In this document: piece by piece, positions 15,769 to 23,805 of the stretch
Numbering within the stretch: the stretch's first letter is position 1
Layout of the letters: every line of letters starts with the position of its first letter
Virus record (IMG/VR): IMGVR_UViG_3300044712_000276
Location: 1-39,280 of that record
DNA from: a virus
Strand: one strand, 5' to 3'
Length of the DNA: 39,280 bases
Notes under the pieces: generated by a model
Told to the model about the DNA's origin: nothing
What the model saw: the letters and a program-made list of their open reading frames with translations, nothing else
The model's database searches: none
Position numbers and translations under genes: made by a program

Positions 15769-16236
15769 TCACAAAACCTCAATATCAAAAAAGTCCACTC
15801 TAAATGAAGCGGTACAAGTAACATGTTCTTCGGCAGACAATGTTGTGTCAAACTCCAAATCGCCCAAAGTAATAGGGAAAACGTTTGAGTATTTTACACG
15901 TATCTTCGGATTGTTTAGATTGGATAAAACAGTTAATGTTGCATCAACGTTTTTATATCTGAATTTTTGATCGAGCGTATTGTTTCGCAACCAATCGTGT
16001 ATGACTTTCCATGAGGACAAGTTTTCGTTTACTAGAAAGGTAATGTCCAATGTGCCATATTGAATTCTTGTTCCGGGTGTGTATATGTCTGCATTAGGCG
16101 ATTGTATCGGCAACTCGGAAGAAGTTACTCCAGGAATATTTACTTTTTGACAGAAGAAAACCGCATCAGTAACCTGAGGGAAAGTCAATATAAACTTTGT
16201 TGGTTGTAAAAAATTGGTATTTTCTGGTTTTGCCAT
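15769..16236 (-). CDS. Tail-tube-fold protein, second gp19-like copy
   Basis: The 155-residue protein has a tail tube fold pattern (T4 gp19 superfamily): FILTFPQVTDAVFFCQKVNIPG (17-38), PGTRIQYGTLDITFLVNENLSSW (54-76) and a C-terminal TCTASFRVDFFDIEV. It differs clearly from the gp19 at 23235-23777, to which it could be paralogous. In marine T4-like phages this slot between gp23 and uvsY holds the tail completion protein gp3, so it may be a tube terminator rather than the main tube subunit. AAGGAG precedes the ATG. Confidence 0.6.
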   Translation of the reverse strand: MAKPENTNFLQPTKFILTFPQVTDAVFFCQKVNIPGVTSSELPIQSPNADIYTPGTRIQYGTLDITFLVNENLSSWKVIHDWLRNNTLDQKFRYKNVDATLTVLSNLNNPKIRVKYSNVFPITLGDLEFDTTLSAEEHVTCTASFRVDFFDIEVL

Positions 16237-16266
16237 GTTGACTCCTTATTTACTATTTAGGAACCA

Positions 16267-16297
16267 TAAAAAAAGAGGAGCATTTCTGCTCCTCTTT
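16267..16297 (-). terminator. Strong terminator after gp23
   Basis: On the minus strand an 11-bp stem (16272-16282 with 16287-16297) with a 4-nt loop is followed by a run of T (about 16267-16276). A second small hairpin, ACCACCGATAAGAGTGGT (16303-16320), lies between it and the gp23 stop. It would end the very abundant gp23 mRNA. Confidence 0.93.
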
Positions 16298-16328
16298 CAA
16301 GTACCACTCTTATCGGTGGTTTCGTCAA

Positions 16329-17675
16329 TTACATCAGGTTAGCAACCTTGAACAGACGGTAGTAAGCGTTACGCTGTGGGTACAGACCGCCCAGATCAAC
16401 GTTAGCACCGCCAGCAAATGGGTTTGCAACCATGCCGTAACGGGTCTTGAAGCCAATCTTAGGTTGGAATGTGAACTGGTCAACAGCACGAACCATTTGC
16501 AGAGGAACGTATGGGCAGTAGAACAGACCAGCGTCATAAGGAGAAGAACCCTTATAACCAACAGTTACCAATTCTTGGTTGCTTGTATAGCCACCGAAGT
16601 ATGGGTCGATGTAAACCTTGATACGACCGTGCAACAGACCGCAGAAGGTGTTGCCTGTGTCATCAACTTGCAGGTCAGCGTTCAGAGCAGGAGTGTACTG
16701 CAATACGCCAGCCATAGCCATAGCAGAAGCAACGTCTGACGAAACGATCAGAACGTTACCCTTACCACGACGGGTTTCTTTAGCGATAACGTTAGCATCG
16801 CGTTCGATTTGGAAAATCAGACCTTTGAAACGCTCAACTGACCAACGACCGTTAGAGTCGGTGTCTAAGTCGAATGTACCAGCAGTTGTTGTACCAAACT
16901 GAGCACCAGGCTTAGCAACGGTGTAGATTGTACGGATAACTTCACGGTTAATTTCGGCAAGAATCTCTGTAGACAGAATGTTAGACAGTTCTGTTTCAGC
17001 ATCAAGACCGTGAATTGCTTTCAAGTCTTGAGCAAGTTCTAGAGAGTATTCAGCTTTCAATGCACGGCTTTGTGCAGTAACAGTAACCTTCTCGATAGAG
17101 AAAGCCATTTGTTGGAATGCTGTATTGCCGTCCGAACCCAGATATTCAGCAGTAGCTGTTGGCATGCCGATACCAGTTGTGAAGCTGTTGGCTGTCAGAG
17201 CCAATGTAGCATTGGTTGTCGTATCAGCAGCTTGGTTACCACGGAAGCCGTATGGGTTGTTCAGAGACTGAATACCCGAATACATTGTGTTAGCTTCGTT
17301 GTAGAAAGCTTCTTTACCGGCAGCTGTGTTGTCTTGACCATACTTAGCGCGCATTGCGAAGATCAGACCGGTAGGTCCAGTCATTGGCTGAACGCCAGCA
17401 ACGTCATAAGCAATCAGGTTAGGCAATGCACGACGAACCAAGCTAATCAAGATTGGGTCGAAGTTCTGAACGCCAGAACCAGTAGCCATTGAAGGACCAC
17501 CAGCAGTAGCTTCGTTTAGAACACCCATTTGAGCGCGGTCAGATGCCATCGCTTGGGCTTGGTTTTCAAGAACCATAGCCGTAACGGCTTTCTTGTATGG
17601 ATCTTTAATCGATTCCAGTTCTGGGTGTTCCAGAATAGGTTGCCATTTTTGTTTTAGTTCTTCAGATAGAAACAT
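16329..17675 (-). CDS. 23: Major capsid protein gp23
   Basis: The 448-residue protein is the HK97-fold major head subunit (T4 gp23 is 521). The conserved N-terminal KQKWQPILEHPELESIKDPY (8-27) is the scaffold-contacting region removed by gp21 in T4. PILISLVRRALPNLIAYDVAGVQPM (73-97) and GLIFAMRAKYG are diagnostic of gp23. The protein is Ala- and Gly-rich, and its codon use is more GC-rich than its neighbours, as expected for the most expressed gene. A late-promoter-like octamer lies 33 nt before the ATG. Confidence 0.97.
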   Translation of the reverse strand: MFLSEELKQKWQPILEHPELESIKDPYKKAVTAMVLENQAQAMASDRAQMGVLNEATAGGPSMATGSGVQNFDPILISLVRRALPNLIAYDVAGVQPMTGPTGLIFAMRAKYGQDNTAAGKEAFYNEANTMYSGIQSLNNPYGFRGNQAADTTTNATLALTANSFTTGIGMPTATAEYLGSDGNTAFQQMAFSIEKVTVTAQSRALKAEYSLELAQDLKAIHGLDAETELSNILSTEILAEINREVIRTIYTVAKPGAQFGTTTAGTFDLDTDSNGRWSVERFKGLIFQIERDANVIAKETRRGKGNVLIVSSDVASAMAMAGVLQYTPALNADLQVDDTGNTFCGLLHGRIKVYIDPYFGGYTSNQELVTVGYKGSSPYDAGLFYCPYVPLQMVRAVDQFTFQPKIGFKTRYGMVANPFAGGANVDLGGLYPQRNAYYRLFKVANLM

Positions 17676-17708
17676 CTAAGTTACTCCTTGTAATTAGTAA
17701 AGTGGTAG

Positions 17709-17716
17709 TATTTATT
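17709..17716 (-). promoter_or_regulatory. Late-promoter-like octamer for gp23
   Basis: AATAAATA on the minus strand, continuing CTACC, 33 nt before the gp23 ATG and overlapping the gp22 stop codon. One mismatch from T4 TATAAATA. Confidence 0.6.
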
Positions 17717-18920
17717 TAACCACAGATTTTGAAATGGATTTAGCAACGGCATCAATCAGAGGATCTTGTGAAATCTTTGTAGGTTTCTGTTCCTCAATCT
17801 CAACACCTTCTTCTAGAACACCTTTATTAGCAGGCTTAACTTGTGCAGTTGGAGCGTATGCTTCTTTTAGTTGTTCCAGTTTTTGTGCAAATTCCTCTTC
17901 AGAAGTAAACTTGACATTCTCTGCGAGTGCCTTTAGTTTTTCTGCTTGAGTTTGCGTTAGGCCTTCACAAGCTGTTTGTACGGCCATAAATTTCTTTTGT
18001 TCTTTAAGCTCTTTTTTAGCTTCTTTGTTCTTGACGATTTCTTCGTTAAGTTTGCCTTCAAGTTCTTCAACTTTAGAGGCTAGTTCTTCAACAACATTAA
18101 CCTTTTCGTCAGGAATATCGATATAGTGTTCTGCGAATAGATCGCGCATTCCACGGATAAAGTCCTCAACGATTTCTGAACGTAGACCGGATTCAATAGC
18201 CAGTTCGTTATCTTTCATCCATTCTTCTACCATGTAATTCAGGTAGTCATCGATCTTGTTTGCGAAATCTTCTTTAACTTCTTCCAATGCTTCTTCGAAT
18301 TGTTCTTGAAGTTGTTTTTCAACTTCTTCAGCAATCGTTTCTACACGTGACATAACGGCAGCTTCAAAGATTGAAGTTGCTTTTGATACAAATTCTTCCG
18401 AAAGGTTTTCACCAGAAAGCAATGCGTCGATATCTTCTTGGATACCTTCTTTCATCATTTTCTTCATCTTCTTTGCTTTCTTTTTGTCGTCTGCGTCCAT
18501 TTTTTCTTCAGCGACAACTTCACCATCATCTTCATATTCTTCATTTTTCTGACCGCCGTAGGATTGGATACCAACGCCGTTCTTGTTCTTCTGCATCAAT
18601 TGTTTGCCTGGCTTACCTTCTGGATCACCTTGATCGGCAGCATTATCTTGGCCTGGCTGATGCGCCAACTTGTGAGCAGCTTCAGCACCAACAGGTGGTG
18701 TTGCACCCGGAGGGGTTGCTGTAGGCGCACCCTTAGTTGCGTCTGGACCTGCATCAGTTGTTTTAGTAACTTCTGTGCCAATGTCGCCAACTTCTTTTTG
18801 ACCAGCAACTACTGATGTTGGTAAGCGAGAAGGGCCGTCTGTTCTCTTAGCCTTGGCTGATGATACGCTCTTGTTAAGAATATCGGCAGCGGCTTCGGAC
18901 AAATTAAACTTTTTAACCAT
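17712..18920 (-). CDS. 22: Prohead core scaffold gp22
   Basis: The 402-residue protein has the length-independent signature of gp22: an acidic, strongly helical coiled-coil body (about 160-340) rich in Glu and Lys, such as EEVEKQLQEQFEEALEEVKED, followed by FMAVQTACEGLTQTQAEKL, the conserved gp22 C-terminal segment. T4 gp22 has only 269 residues. The extra part is a Pro/Gly/Thr/Ala-rich N-terminal linker (about 25-125) of low complexity. It forms the core around which gp23 assembles and is later digested by gp21. Confidence 0.93.
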   Translation of the reverse strand: MVKKFNLSEAAADILNKSVSSAKAKRTDGPSRLPTSVVAGQKEVGDIGTEVTKTTDAGPDATKGAPTATPPGATPPVGAEAAHKLAHQPGQDNAADQGDPEGKPGKQLMQKNKNGVGIQSYGGQKNEEYEDDGEVVAEEKMDADDKKKAKKMKKMMKEGIQEDIDALLSGENLSEEFVSKATSIFEAAVMSRVETIAEEVEKQLQEQFEEALEEVKEDFANKIDDYLNYMVEEWMKDNELAIESGLRSEIVEDFIRGMRDLFAEHYIDIPDEKVNVVEELASKVEELEGKLNEEIVKNKEAKKELKEQKKFMAVQTACEGLTQTQAEKLKALAENVKFTSEEEFAQKLEQLKEAYAPTAQVKPANKGVLEEGVEIEEQKPTKISQDPLIDAVAKSISKSVVK

Positions 18921-18950
18921 TTTGAAAATCTCCTTGGTTTGGTATGTTGG

Positions 18951-18958
18951 TATTTATA
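18951..18958 (-). promoter_or_regulatory. Late promoter for gp22
   Basis: A perfect T4-type TATAAATA, 31 nt before the gp22 ATG, in the 40-nt gap after gp21. Confidence 0.8.
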
Positions 18959-18960
18959 AA

Positions 18961-19605
18961 TTAAAGTTTTTTTAGGAAGTTTTCAAAGATTTGCAAACTT
19001 ACTGTTTCTATCTCTTTACGAGATGCTTTTTGAATCTGCTGTCTAGCTTCTTCATAGTGCATTTCAGTCCATTTGCCATCTACTAACATCCATTCTTTGC
19101 CTTCCATAATACCTTGTACAAAAGCACCTGGCGCGGAAGGGTCAGCTACAATATCTGCCGCTGTGGCTAGATAGAAATCGGGTTGAACAACATTGACGCC
19201 GTTGACCATTTTTAAAGATCCCATACCTCTGGATGAAACGCCCAACTGTGCGCCACCTTCGATGAGACTTCTTGCAATGTTACCCATTGGCGTATCAAGA
19301 ATCTTTGCTTTGCCGATCCATTGGTTACCATCTTCACGTAAACCTGTAATCATGTGTGATACACGATCAAGATTTATTGTTGGTGTGTCTGGATGACCTA
19401 GTTCGCCAAATGCACGATTCTTATTGATATATTCTTGTGTGTAACGGTCCACTTCTTTACGCATTGTATTGAATTCGTAAAGACGACCGTTTTTGTTTTT
19501 TCTTTCGGCAACAAGAAAAGGTCCTTCGATGTGAAGAATCTTTTGACCGTTAGCATCTTCGGTAATGTAATTTACCGTTTCTGTGATTTCTTTGATGAGT
19601 TTCAT
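18961..19605 (-). CDS. 21: Prohead protease gp21
   Basis: The 214-residue serine protease matches T4 gp21 (212 residues) throughout. GPFLVAERKNKNGRLY (28-43), ELGHP with His71, SHMITGLR and GVSSRGMGS (122-130) with the probable catalytic serine are the conserved blocks of the herpes-assemblin-like protease fold. It cleaves scaffold and capsid proteins before packaging. Its ATG overlaps the upstream core gene by 4 nt. Confidence 0.96.
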   Translation of the reverse strand: MKLIKEITETVNYITEDANGQKILHIEGPFLVAERKNKNGRLYEFNTMRKEVDRYTQEYINKNRAFGELGHPDTPTINLDRVSHMITGLREDGNQWIGKAKILDTPMGNIARSLIEGGAQLGVSSRGMGSLKMVNGVNVVQPDFYLATAADIVADPSAPGAFVQGIMEGKEWMLVDGKWTEMHYEEARQQIQKASRKEIETVSLQIFENFLKKL

Positions 19606-20030
19606 CTTAAACCTATTGCCCTTCTTTTTCTAAGAGAAATGTTTCTTTTTCTCATTATTTGGTTGCGTTTTATTCTTATTTTTATTTTAGCTCTACGCGC
19701 ACCACGTTTTCTGTGAATCCTCTCAGCAGGACTCATCCTAACCATTCTACCGCCACGAATTGTGTAACCACTGATCGTAGAAAATTTCTTTCGTCTTTGT
19801 ATCTTTCCTTTTCTGACACGAAGCCTAACCAATTTAACTCTACCCATTTTCTGAATATTTCTGCTATGAGAAATTGTTTCTGGTAAAAATAAATCGGCAT
19901 CATAATTTTCTGCCACGATTTTAAGTTTTAAATTCTGTAATTTTTCCTCAATGATTTCATTAATTCTGGATGCAATTAACTCTCTAGCCTCATCTAGATT
20001 GCCAGAGAGTATTGCATCAACTAATTTCAT
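19602..20030 (-). CDS. Prohead core-like protein with highly basic C-terminal domain
   Basis: The 142-residue protein has two parts. Residues 1-45 (MKLVDAILSGNLDEARELI at the start) form an acidic helix like T4 prohead core proteins gp67/gp68. Residues 62-142 are about 40 percent Arg and Lys (33 of about 80), including KGKIQRRKKF, GYTIRGGRMVRMSPAER and RKRRAIGLR at the end. The C-terminal part could bind DNA or the acidic scaffold; that is inference. It sits just before gp21, where gp68 stands in T4. Confidence 0.7.
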   Translation of the reverse strand: MKLVDAILSGNLDEARELIASRINEIIEEKLQNLKLKIVAENYDADLFLPETISHSRNIQKMGRVKLVRLRVRKGKIQRRKKFSTISGYTIRGGRMVRMSPAERIHRKRGARRAKIKIRIKRNQIMRKRNISLRKRRAIGLR

Positions 20031-20560
20031 GGAGTTAAACCATAAGGCGGATAATTGAACGCTGCTGGATCGTTAAACTGTCCGCGCTGATACATTGCAT
20101 TATCTTTACGCAATTCAAGAACGATTGTGTATGCATCGTTTGCTGCCATACCACGGGAAGTTAATGAAATATCTCCGCGACAATTTGCGGTTCCTCTTGC
20201 ATTATTTGGTATAGAGACCCAATTACCATAGCCATCATAGTCCGTGGTTCCGGTAACATACATGATTGTTTTTGGTGTATCTGCTTGCCATGCTAATTCG
20301 ACTGTACCGTTAATGGAAGAATTAATACCCCATGCGCGGAAAACTGTCAAGTTGTAGTAACCAAGAGTCGTGTTTGCTGCGCCGCCGAAAACGTTTGCAA
20401 CAGGATAACCGTTTGTGGCTAAAGCACCATACAATCCATTCGCTGTAATGCGGGATACGTTAGATTCTTGTTGTGTGCCATCAAATAGCCCCGTTATTTT
20501 TATAACCGCATGTTCTGTGGTATCTTTCAATATTTGAATTGATGTTACTGGTGCTGCCAT
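20027..20560 (-). CDS. Putative virion structural protein (177 aa)
   Basis: Not recognised by family name. The beta-rich, Thr/Asn/Gly-rich composition (ITGLFDGTQQESNVSRITANG, FGGAANTTLGYYNLTVFRAWG) with a C-terminal NYPPYGLTP is typical of small head decoration or accessory structural proteins. No signal peptide or coiled coil is seen. It lies inside the head gene cluster between the EF-hand protein and the core protein (4-nt overlap with the latter). Confidence 0.7.
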   Translation of the reverse strand: MAAPVTSIQILKDTTEHAVIKITGLFDGTQQESNVSRITANGLYGALATNGYPVANVFGGAANTTLGYYNLTVFRAWGINSSINGTVELAWQADTPKTIMYVTGTTDYDGYGNWVSIPNNARGTANCRGDISLTSRGMAANDAYTIVLELRKDNAMYQRGQFNDPAAFNYPPYGLTP

Positions 20561-20562
20561 TT

Positions 20563-21270
20563 TTATTCCTTAGAAAACTTAGCAATAGTTTGAAAGTGTT
20601 TTGAACTGGCTTCAAGCATATCTAACATTTTTGCTTTATTAGCCTCATTGATTTTTTTATAGAGATTAATAATATTCTTAGCCATCTCCGGACTAACTTC
20701 TGTGGATGTTCCATCGAAATGCTCCAATACAACGTTGTCACCGTACTGTGCCGAATAATTTAATTGATCTAAAGTTGTTTCTTCAAAAGTTGCACCCCAT
20801 TGCATATCTTCATATGGAACGGTAACATATTTGTTAATTTTATCGACAAAATATAATGCAACCCTTTGACCATTCGGAAATTGACGAACGGATTTTCTAC
20901 GCATGATTAAAATTGCCGGAGGGTCAGTGTCAGTTGACTGACTGTTTTTACCTTCGACCATTGGTTCTGACGTTGCAACAAGTGTCTTGTTACCTTTTAG
21001 TTTAGCAAAAACCGAATCATCCGGATTTACAACTTCACCGTTTGCGTGCCTGCGTTGAATATCATTAAAATTTTCGGCAGCGTTTGCCAAATATTCTGGA
21101 TGTTTGGCATGAAACATAATATGCGCGGCATAGTCACCAATATCAACCTTGCCACGGTTTTGTATGTCTAAATGTTTATGAAGTTCTTCCGGCGAAAGAT
21201 AGCCATCGTTGTCCATATCAGGACCACAATCGGCATTCTCCTTTTGAAGAAAATCTTTTAGACGTTTCAT
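20563..21270 (-). CDS. EF-hand-containing protein in the head operon
   Basis: The 235-residue protein is not recognised overall. Residues 18-29 (DMDNDGYLSPEE) are a canonical EF-hand calcium loop: Asp at 1, 3 and 5, Gly at 6, Leu at 8, Ser at 9, Glu at 12. A second, degenerate loop may follow at 35-46 (DIQNRGKVDIGD). The middle (about 120-190) looks like a beta domain: AILIMRRKSVRQFPNGQRVALYF. The C-terminus is helical. It overlaps the preceding gene by 4 nt. A calcium-stabilised head or core component is an inference from position. Confidence 0.75.
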   Translation of the reverse strand: MKRLKDFLQKENADCGPDMDNDGYLSPEELHKHLDIQNRGKVDIGDYAAHIMFHAKHPEYLANAAENFNDIQRRHANGEVVNPDDSVFAKLKGNKTLVATSEPMVEGKNSQSTDTDPPAILIMRRKSVRQFPNGQRVALYFVDKINKYVTVPYEDMQWGATFEETTLDQLNYSAQYGDNVVLEHFDGTSTEVSPEMAKNIINLYKKINEANKAKMLDMLEASSKHFQTIAKFSKE

Positions 21271-21452
21271 TCTGCTTCAGTTTCTACTTGTTGTCCGTGA
21301 TGTGCTAACATATTTGCTGCAACTGCAATTTTACGTTGCTCGATAGCTGCAAAAATTTTGTCATTGATTGCATTGTATAATGCCTCTTTCATGTCGGCAG
21401 CATTATCAACTAATGCATGATTAACTACTGCTGTAATGTCTTCTTTACTCAT
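21267..21452 (-). CDS. Small prohead core protein, gp67-like position
   Basis: The 61-residue helical protein has MSKEDITAVVNHALVDNAAD then MKEALYNAINDKIFAAIEQRK, and an acidic end. It lies right after portal gp20, where T4 has the core protein gp67; the helical, charged nature fits. The open frame extends to a TTG at 21464, but GGAG at 21459-21462 fits only the ATG at 21452. A perfect late promoter is directly upstream. Confidence 0.65.
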   Translation of the reverse strand: MSKEDITAVVNHALVDNAADMKEALYNAINDKIFAAIEQRKIAVAANMLAHHGQQVETEAE

Positions 21453-21477
21453 TTGATTCTCCAATTATGCCATAAAA

Positions 21478-21485
21478 TATTTATA
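21478..21485 (-). promoter_or_regulatory. Late promoter for the small core gene
   Basis: A perfect TATAAATA on the minus strand, overlapping the gp20 stop codon and 26 nt before the ATG at 21452. It would drive the small core gene, EF-hand protein, structural protein, basic core protein and gp21. Confidence 0.8.
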
Positions 21486-23178
21486 AGACCCTAGATATCA
21501 TACGTAATGCAGGGTTATATTCGTTGTTTAAACTTAAATCACCTTTGACTTGGCTACCGCTTGATACTGAATCTGAACCAGTTTCATTTGCAGGAACACC
21601 AGCATTAGCACTTGAAGGTGCTGCACCGCCACCTGCATCACCAGTTGCCAACTCTTGTTGTGCTTGTGCCGCCAAATCTTGTGGATTAAGGATCTTACCT
21701 TCAGCCTTTTCTTTATCGATTTCTTTCTCCATCTCTTTGATTTCATCATCAGTAAGATGTAGAACATTTCGTTGAATCCATGCCATCGAATAGTAACGAC
21801 CAACATATGGGTCAACCGAGCCGAGAAGCGACAGACGCTCACGTGTCAACTCTGCTTCTTTTAGTTCAGCAAAGTTATTGTCTTTCAAGAAATCGTAATA
21901 TATATCTTCTTTGAATTCTTCGAATTCTTCTGAAGTACATACACCTTTCAGAACACATTGAATACGTAATGCTTGGTCAAAGATTTCAGCAAACTTTTGA
22001 CGCATACGATCCACAAATTTAGAAAACTTAACTTCGTCACGGGTAATTTCACCAACGCGACCAAGAGAGAATCCTGTAGAATTTGGATCTAAACGTGAAA
22101 CTGGTACGTTCAAAGATTTGTATAATTTCTTTTCGAAATATTTAACGTCTTCCAATTCACCCAAGTTTTGACCGCCTGGTAATGTGGTAATTTCTGTACC
22201 CTTACCACCTTCTCTACGTGGTAGCCAAAAATCTTCCATCATAGAAAGAAACTTGCGGTCATCACGAACTTCACCTGTTTGTGCATCATAGACAAGTTTG
22301 TTTTTATACTTGACCATAATGTCACGCAGGTATTGTTCAGCTTTTAGTTTAGGTAAATTGCCTACGTCAATATAAAAGATTCTGCGTTCAGGTGCTCTGG
22401 AGATACGGTAGATAACCGTAGCATCTTCGATCATACGCAATTGATTCAATGGCTTGATTGCTTTGTGTAGATAGCTCAATACAACAGCGCGGCGTGAATC
22501 CATCAGTCCTGAATTGACGTTGATGATTGCATCTTTAGCAATACGAACACCAACTGGACCATAGTTTGAAGAAGTTCCTGAAACGACCTTATCGTTGTAG
22601 ATATAATATTCGTTTACGGTTTGTACTACGTCAACTGCCGTTGTGCCATCTTTTTCTTTTTTGATTTCACGAACTTTACGAATCTTGCGTGGATCAATAT
22701 ATCGCAGTGCTTTGATACCAGCAGTTGGATTTTCTTCGTCAATGATTACGTGGTAAAATAATCTACCGTCAACATAGTATCTTCTGAAGGTGTCAGCAGC
22801 CATGTTTTGGTAGTTCAGCAACCTTAAAACGATTTTGAATTCATCTTCGATTGCATTTTTAATTTTTTGTGGTTGTTTTAGGTTATCTAGAACAACACTT
22901 ACCGATTTACCATCTTCGTCTTGAATGATTGCCTCATTCACGATATCATCGATTGCGGATTCAATCTCTGGCTGCATAGCCATTTCACGGTAGCGTGAAA
23001 TTAATTCGACTTCATTTTTAGCTGTTCCGTCAAGATCGACGTAAGTACCATAATAAGCGGCAGCAGAGATGGTTAAAGCGCCGTCTTCATTGGAAGGCGG
23101 TGCAAATGTTTTTTCGGATTGCTGAAGTTCAGCATCCTTTTGACGCGATATTTGGAAACCAAATAAATTTAAAGCCAT
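21481..23178 (-). CDS. 20: Portal protein gp20
   Basis: The 565-residue protein is the T4-type portal (T4 gp20 is 524), a dodecamer at the unique head vertex and the docking site of terminase and neck. Diagnostic blocks are YREMAMQPEIESAIDDIVNEA (45-65), LNQLRMIEDATVIYRISRAPERR (mid-protein), IEITTLPGG-like TEITTLPGGQNLGE, and SRLDPNSTGFSLGR near 370. The C-terminal 60 residues are a Gly/Ala/Ser-rich low-complexity tail absent from T4. Confidence 0.97.
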   Translation of the reverse strand: MALNLFGFQISRQKDAELQQSEKTFAPPSNEDGALTISAAAYYGTYVDLDGTAKNEVELISRYREMAMQPEIESAIDDIVNEAIIQDEDGKSVSVVLDNLKQPQKIKNAIEDEFKIVLRLLNYQNMAADTFRRYYVDGRLFYHVIIDEENPTAGIKALRYIDPRKIRKVREIKKEKDGTTAVDVVQTVNEYYIYNDKVVSGTSSNYGPVGVRIAKDAIINVNSGLMDSRRAVVLSYLHKAIKPLNQLRMIEDATVIYRISRAPERRIFYIDVGNLPKLKAEQYLRDIMVKYKNKLVYDAQTGEVRDDRKFLSMMEDFWLPRREGGKGTEITTLPGGQNLGELEDVKYFEKKLYKSLNVPVSRLDPNSTGFSLGRVGEITRDEVKFSKFVDRMRQKFAEIFDQALRIQCVLKGVCTSEEFEEFKEDIYYDFLKDNNFAELKEAELTRERLSLLGSVDPYVGRYYSMAWIQRNVLHLTDDEIKEMEKEIDKEKAEGKILNPQDLAAQAQQELATGDAGGGAAPSSANAGVPANETGSDSVSSGSQVKGDLSLNNEYNPALRMISRVL

Positions 23179-23211
23179 ATTTTTCCTATTTCAAGATAAT
23201 CATTAAACACA

Positions 23212-23233
23212 ATAAGGAGCCGAAGCTCCTTAT
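23212..23233 (-). terminator. UUCG-capped hairpin after gp19
   Basis: ATAAGGAGC and GCTCCTTAT form a perfect 9-bp stem closed by a TTCG loop on the minus strand, directly after the gp19 stop. No strong T-run follows, so it may be an mRNA 3' stabiliser or a partial terminator before gp20. Confidence 0.65.
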
Positions 23234-23234
23234 A

Positions 23235-23777
23235 TTAGGTAGTAGTGTCGGTTTCCCACCACTGATATGCCAGTGTGATTGTGAATTCTTCGATTGTGTC
23301 GTTAGAACCCCAATCCAAATCAATCGGCGATAGATCAACAGGGAAAGCACCAACAAATTTATATGACTTAATTACATTGCCAGCTTTATCATATTGTTTT
23401 ACAACCGCATCAGTTGAATACCCTGCTGGAGATGTTGCTGCATCTGTTCGGATATTTCCTGCATGTGCATTAATACCGTTCATCCATGATTCCAATGCTT
23501 TGCGAACTTTGAAATTTTCGTCATTGATGATTGTGATTGTCCAATCTGCAAAACTTCTGTTACCAACAAATTTCAATTCACGACCGAAATAATACATTGG
23601 CACAGTACCAAGCGTTGAACCTGGTAGCTGTGCTGCTTTTGCCATGAATGAAATTGCCTGTCCGGCACCTACACCATCAGCGGTAAATGTTGGGAAAGTC
23701 ATTGCGACTTGGAACAGATTGGGACGGGCACCGTCCCCTACCAGATTTGATCTGAACTCTGTTACATTAAAAGCCAT
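23235..23777 (-). CDS. 19: Tail tube protein gp19
   Basis: The 180-residue protein aligns with T4 gp19 (163 residues): ARPNLFQVAMTFP (17-29), PGSTLGTVPMYYFGRELKFVGNR, FADWTITIINDENFKVRKALESW, and a C-terminal IDLDWGSNDTIEEFTITLAYQWWE. It stacks in hexameric rings to form the inner tail tube. It follows the sheath gene, as in T4, and has a late-promoter-like octamer upstream. Confidence 0.95.
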   Translation of the reverse strand: MAFNVTEFRSNLVGDGARPNLFQVAMTFPTFTADGVGAGQAISFMAKAAQLPGSTLGTVPMYYFGRELKFVGNRSFADWTITIINDENFKVRKALESWMNGINAHAGNIRTDAATSPAGYSTDAVVKQYDKAGNVIKSYKFVGAFPVDLSPIDLDWGSNDTIEEFTITLAYQWWETDTTT

Positions 23778-23797
23778 CTTTTTCTCCTATTTTGGAT

Positions 23798-23805
23798 TAT
23801 TTATT
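23798..23805 (-). promoter_or_regulatory. Late-promoter-like octamer for gp19
   Basis: AATAAATA on the minus strand, 21 nt before the gp19 ATG and overlapping the gp18 stop. One mismatch from the T4 consensus. Confidence 0.5.

Noticed and set aside
16464-17492. Plus-strand ORFs opposite gp23
   Set aside because: Antisense to the major capsid gene, Cys/Ser-rich compositions without domains; produced by the biased codon use of gp23.
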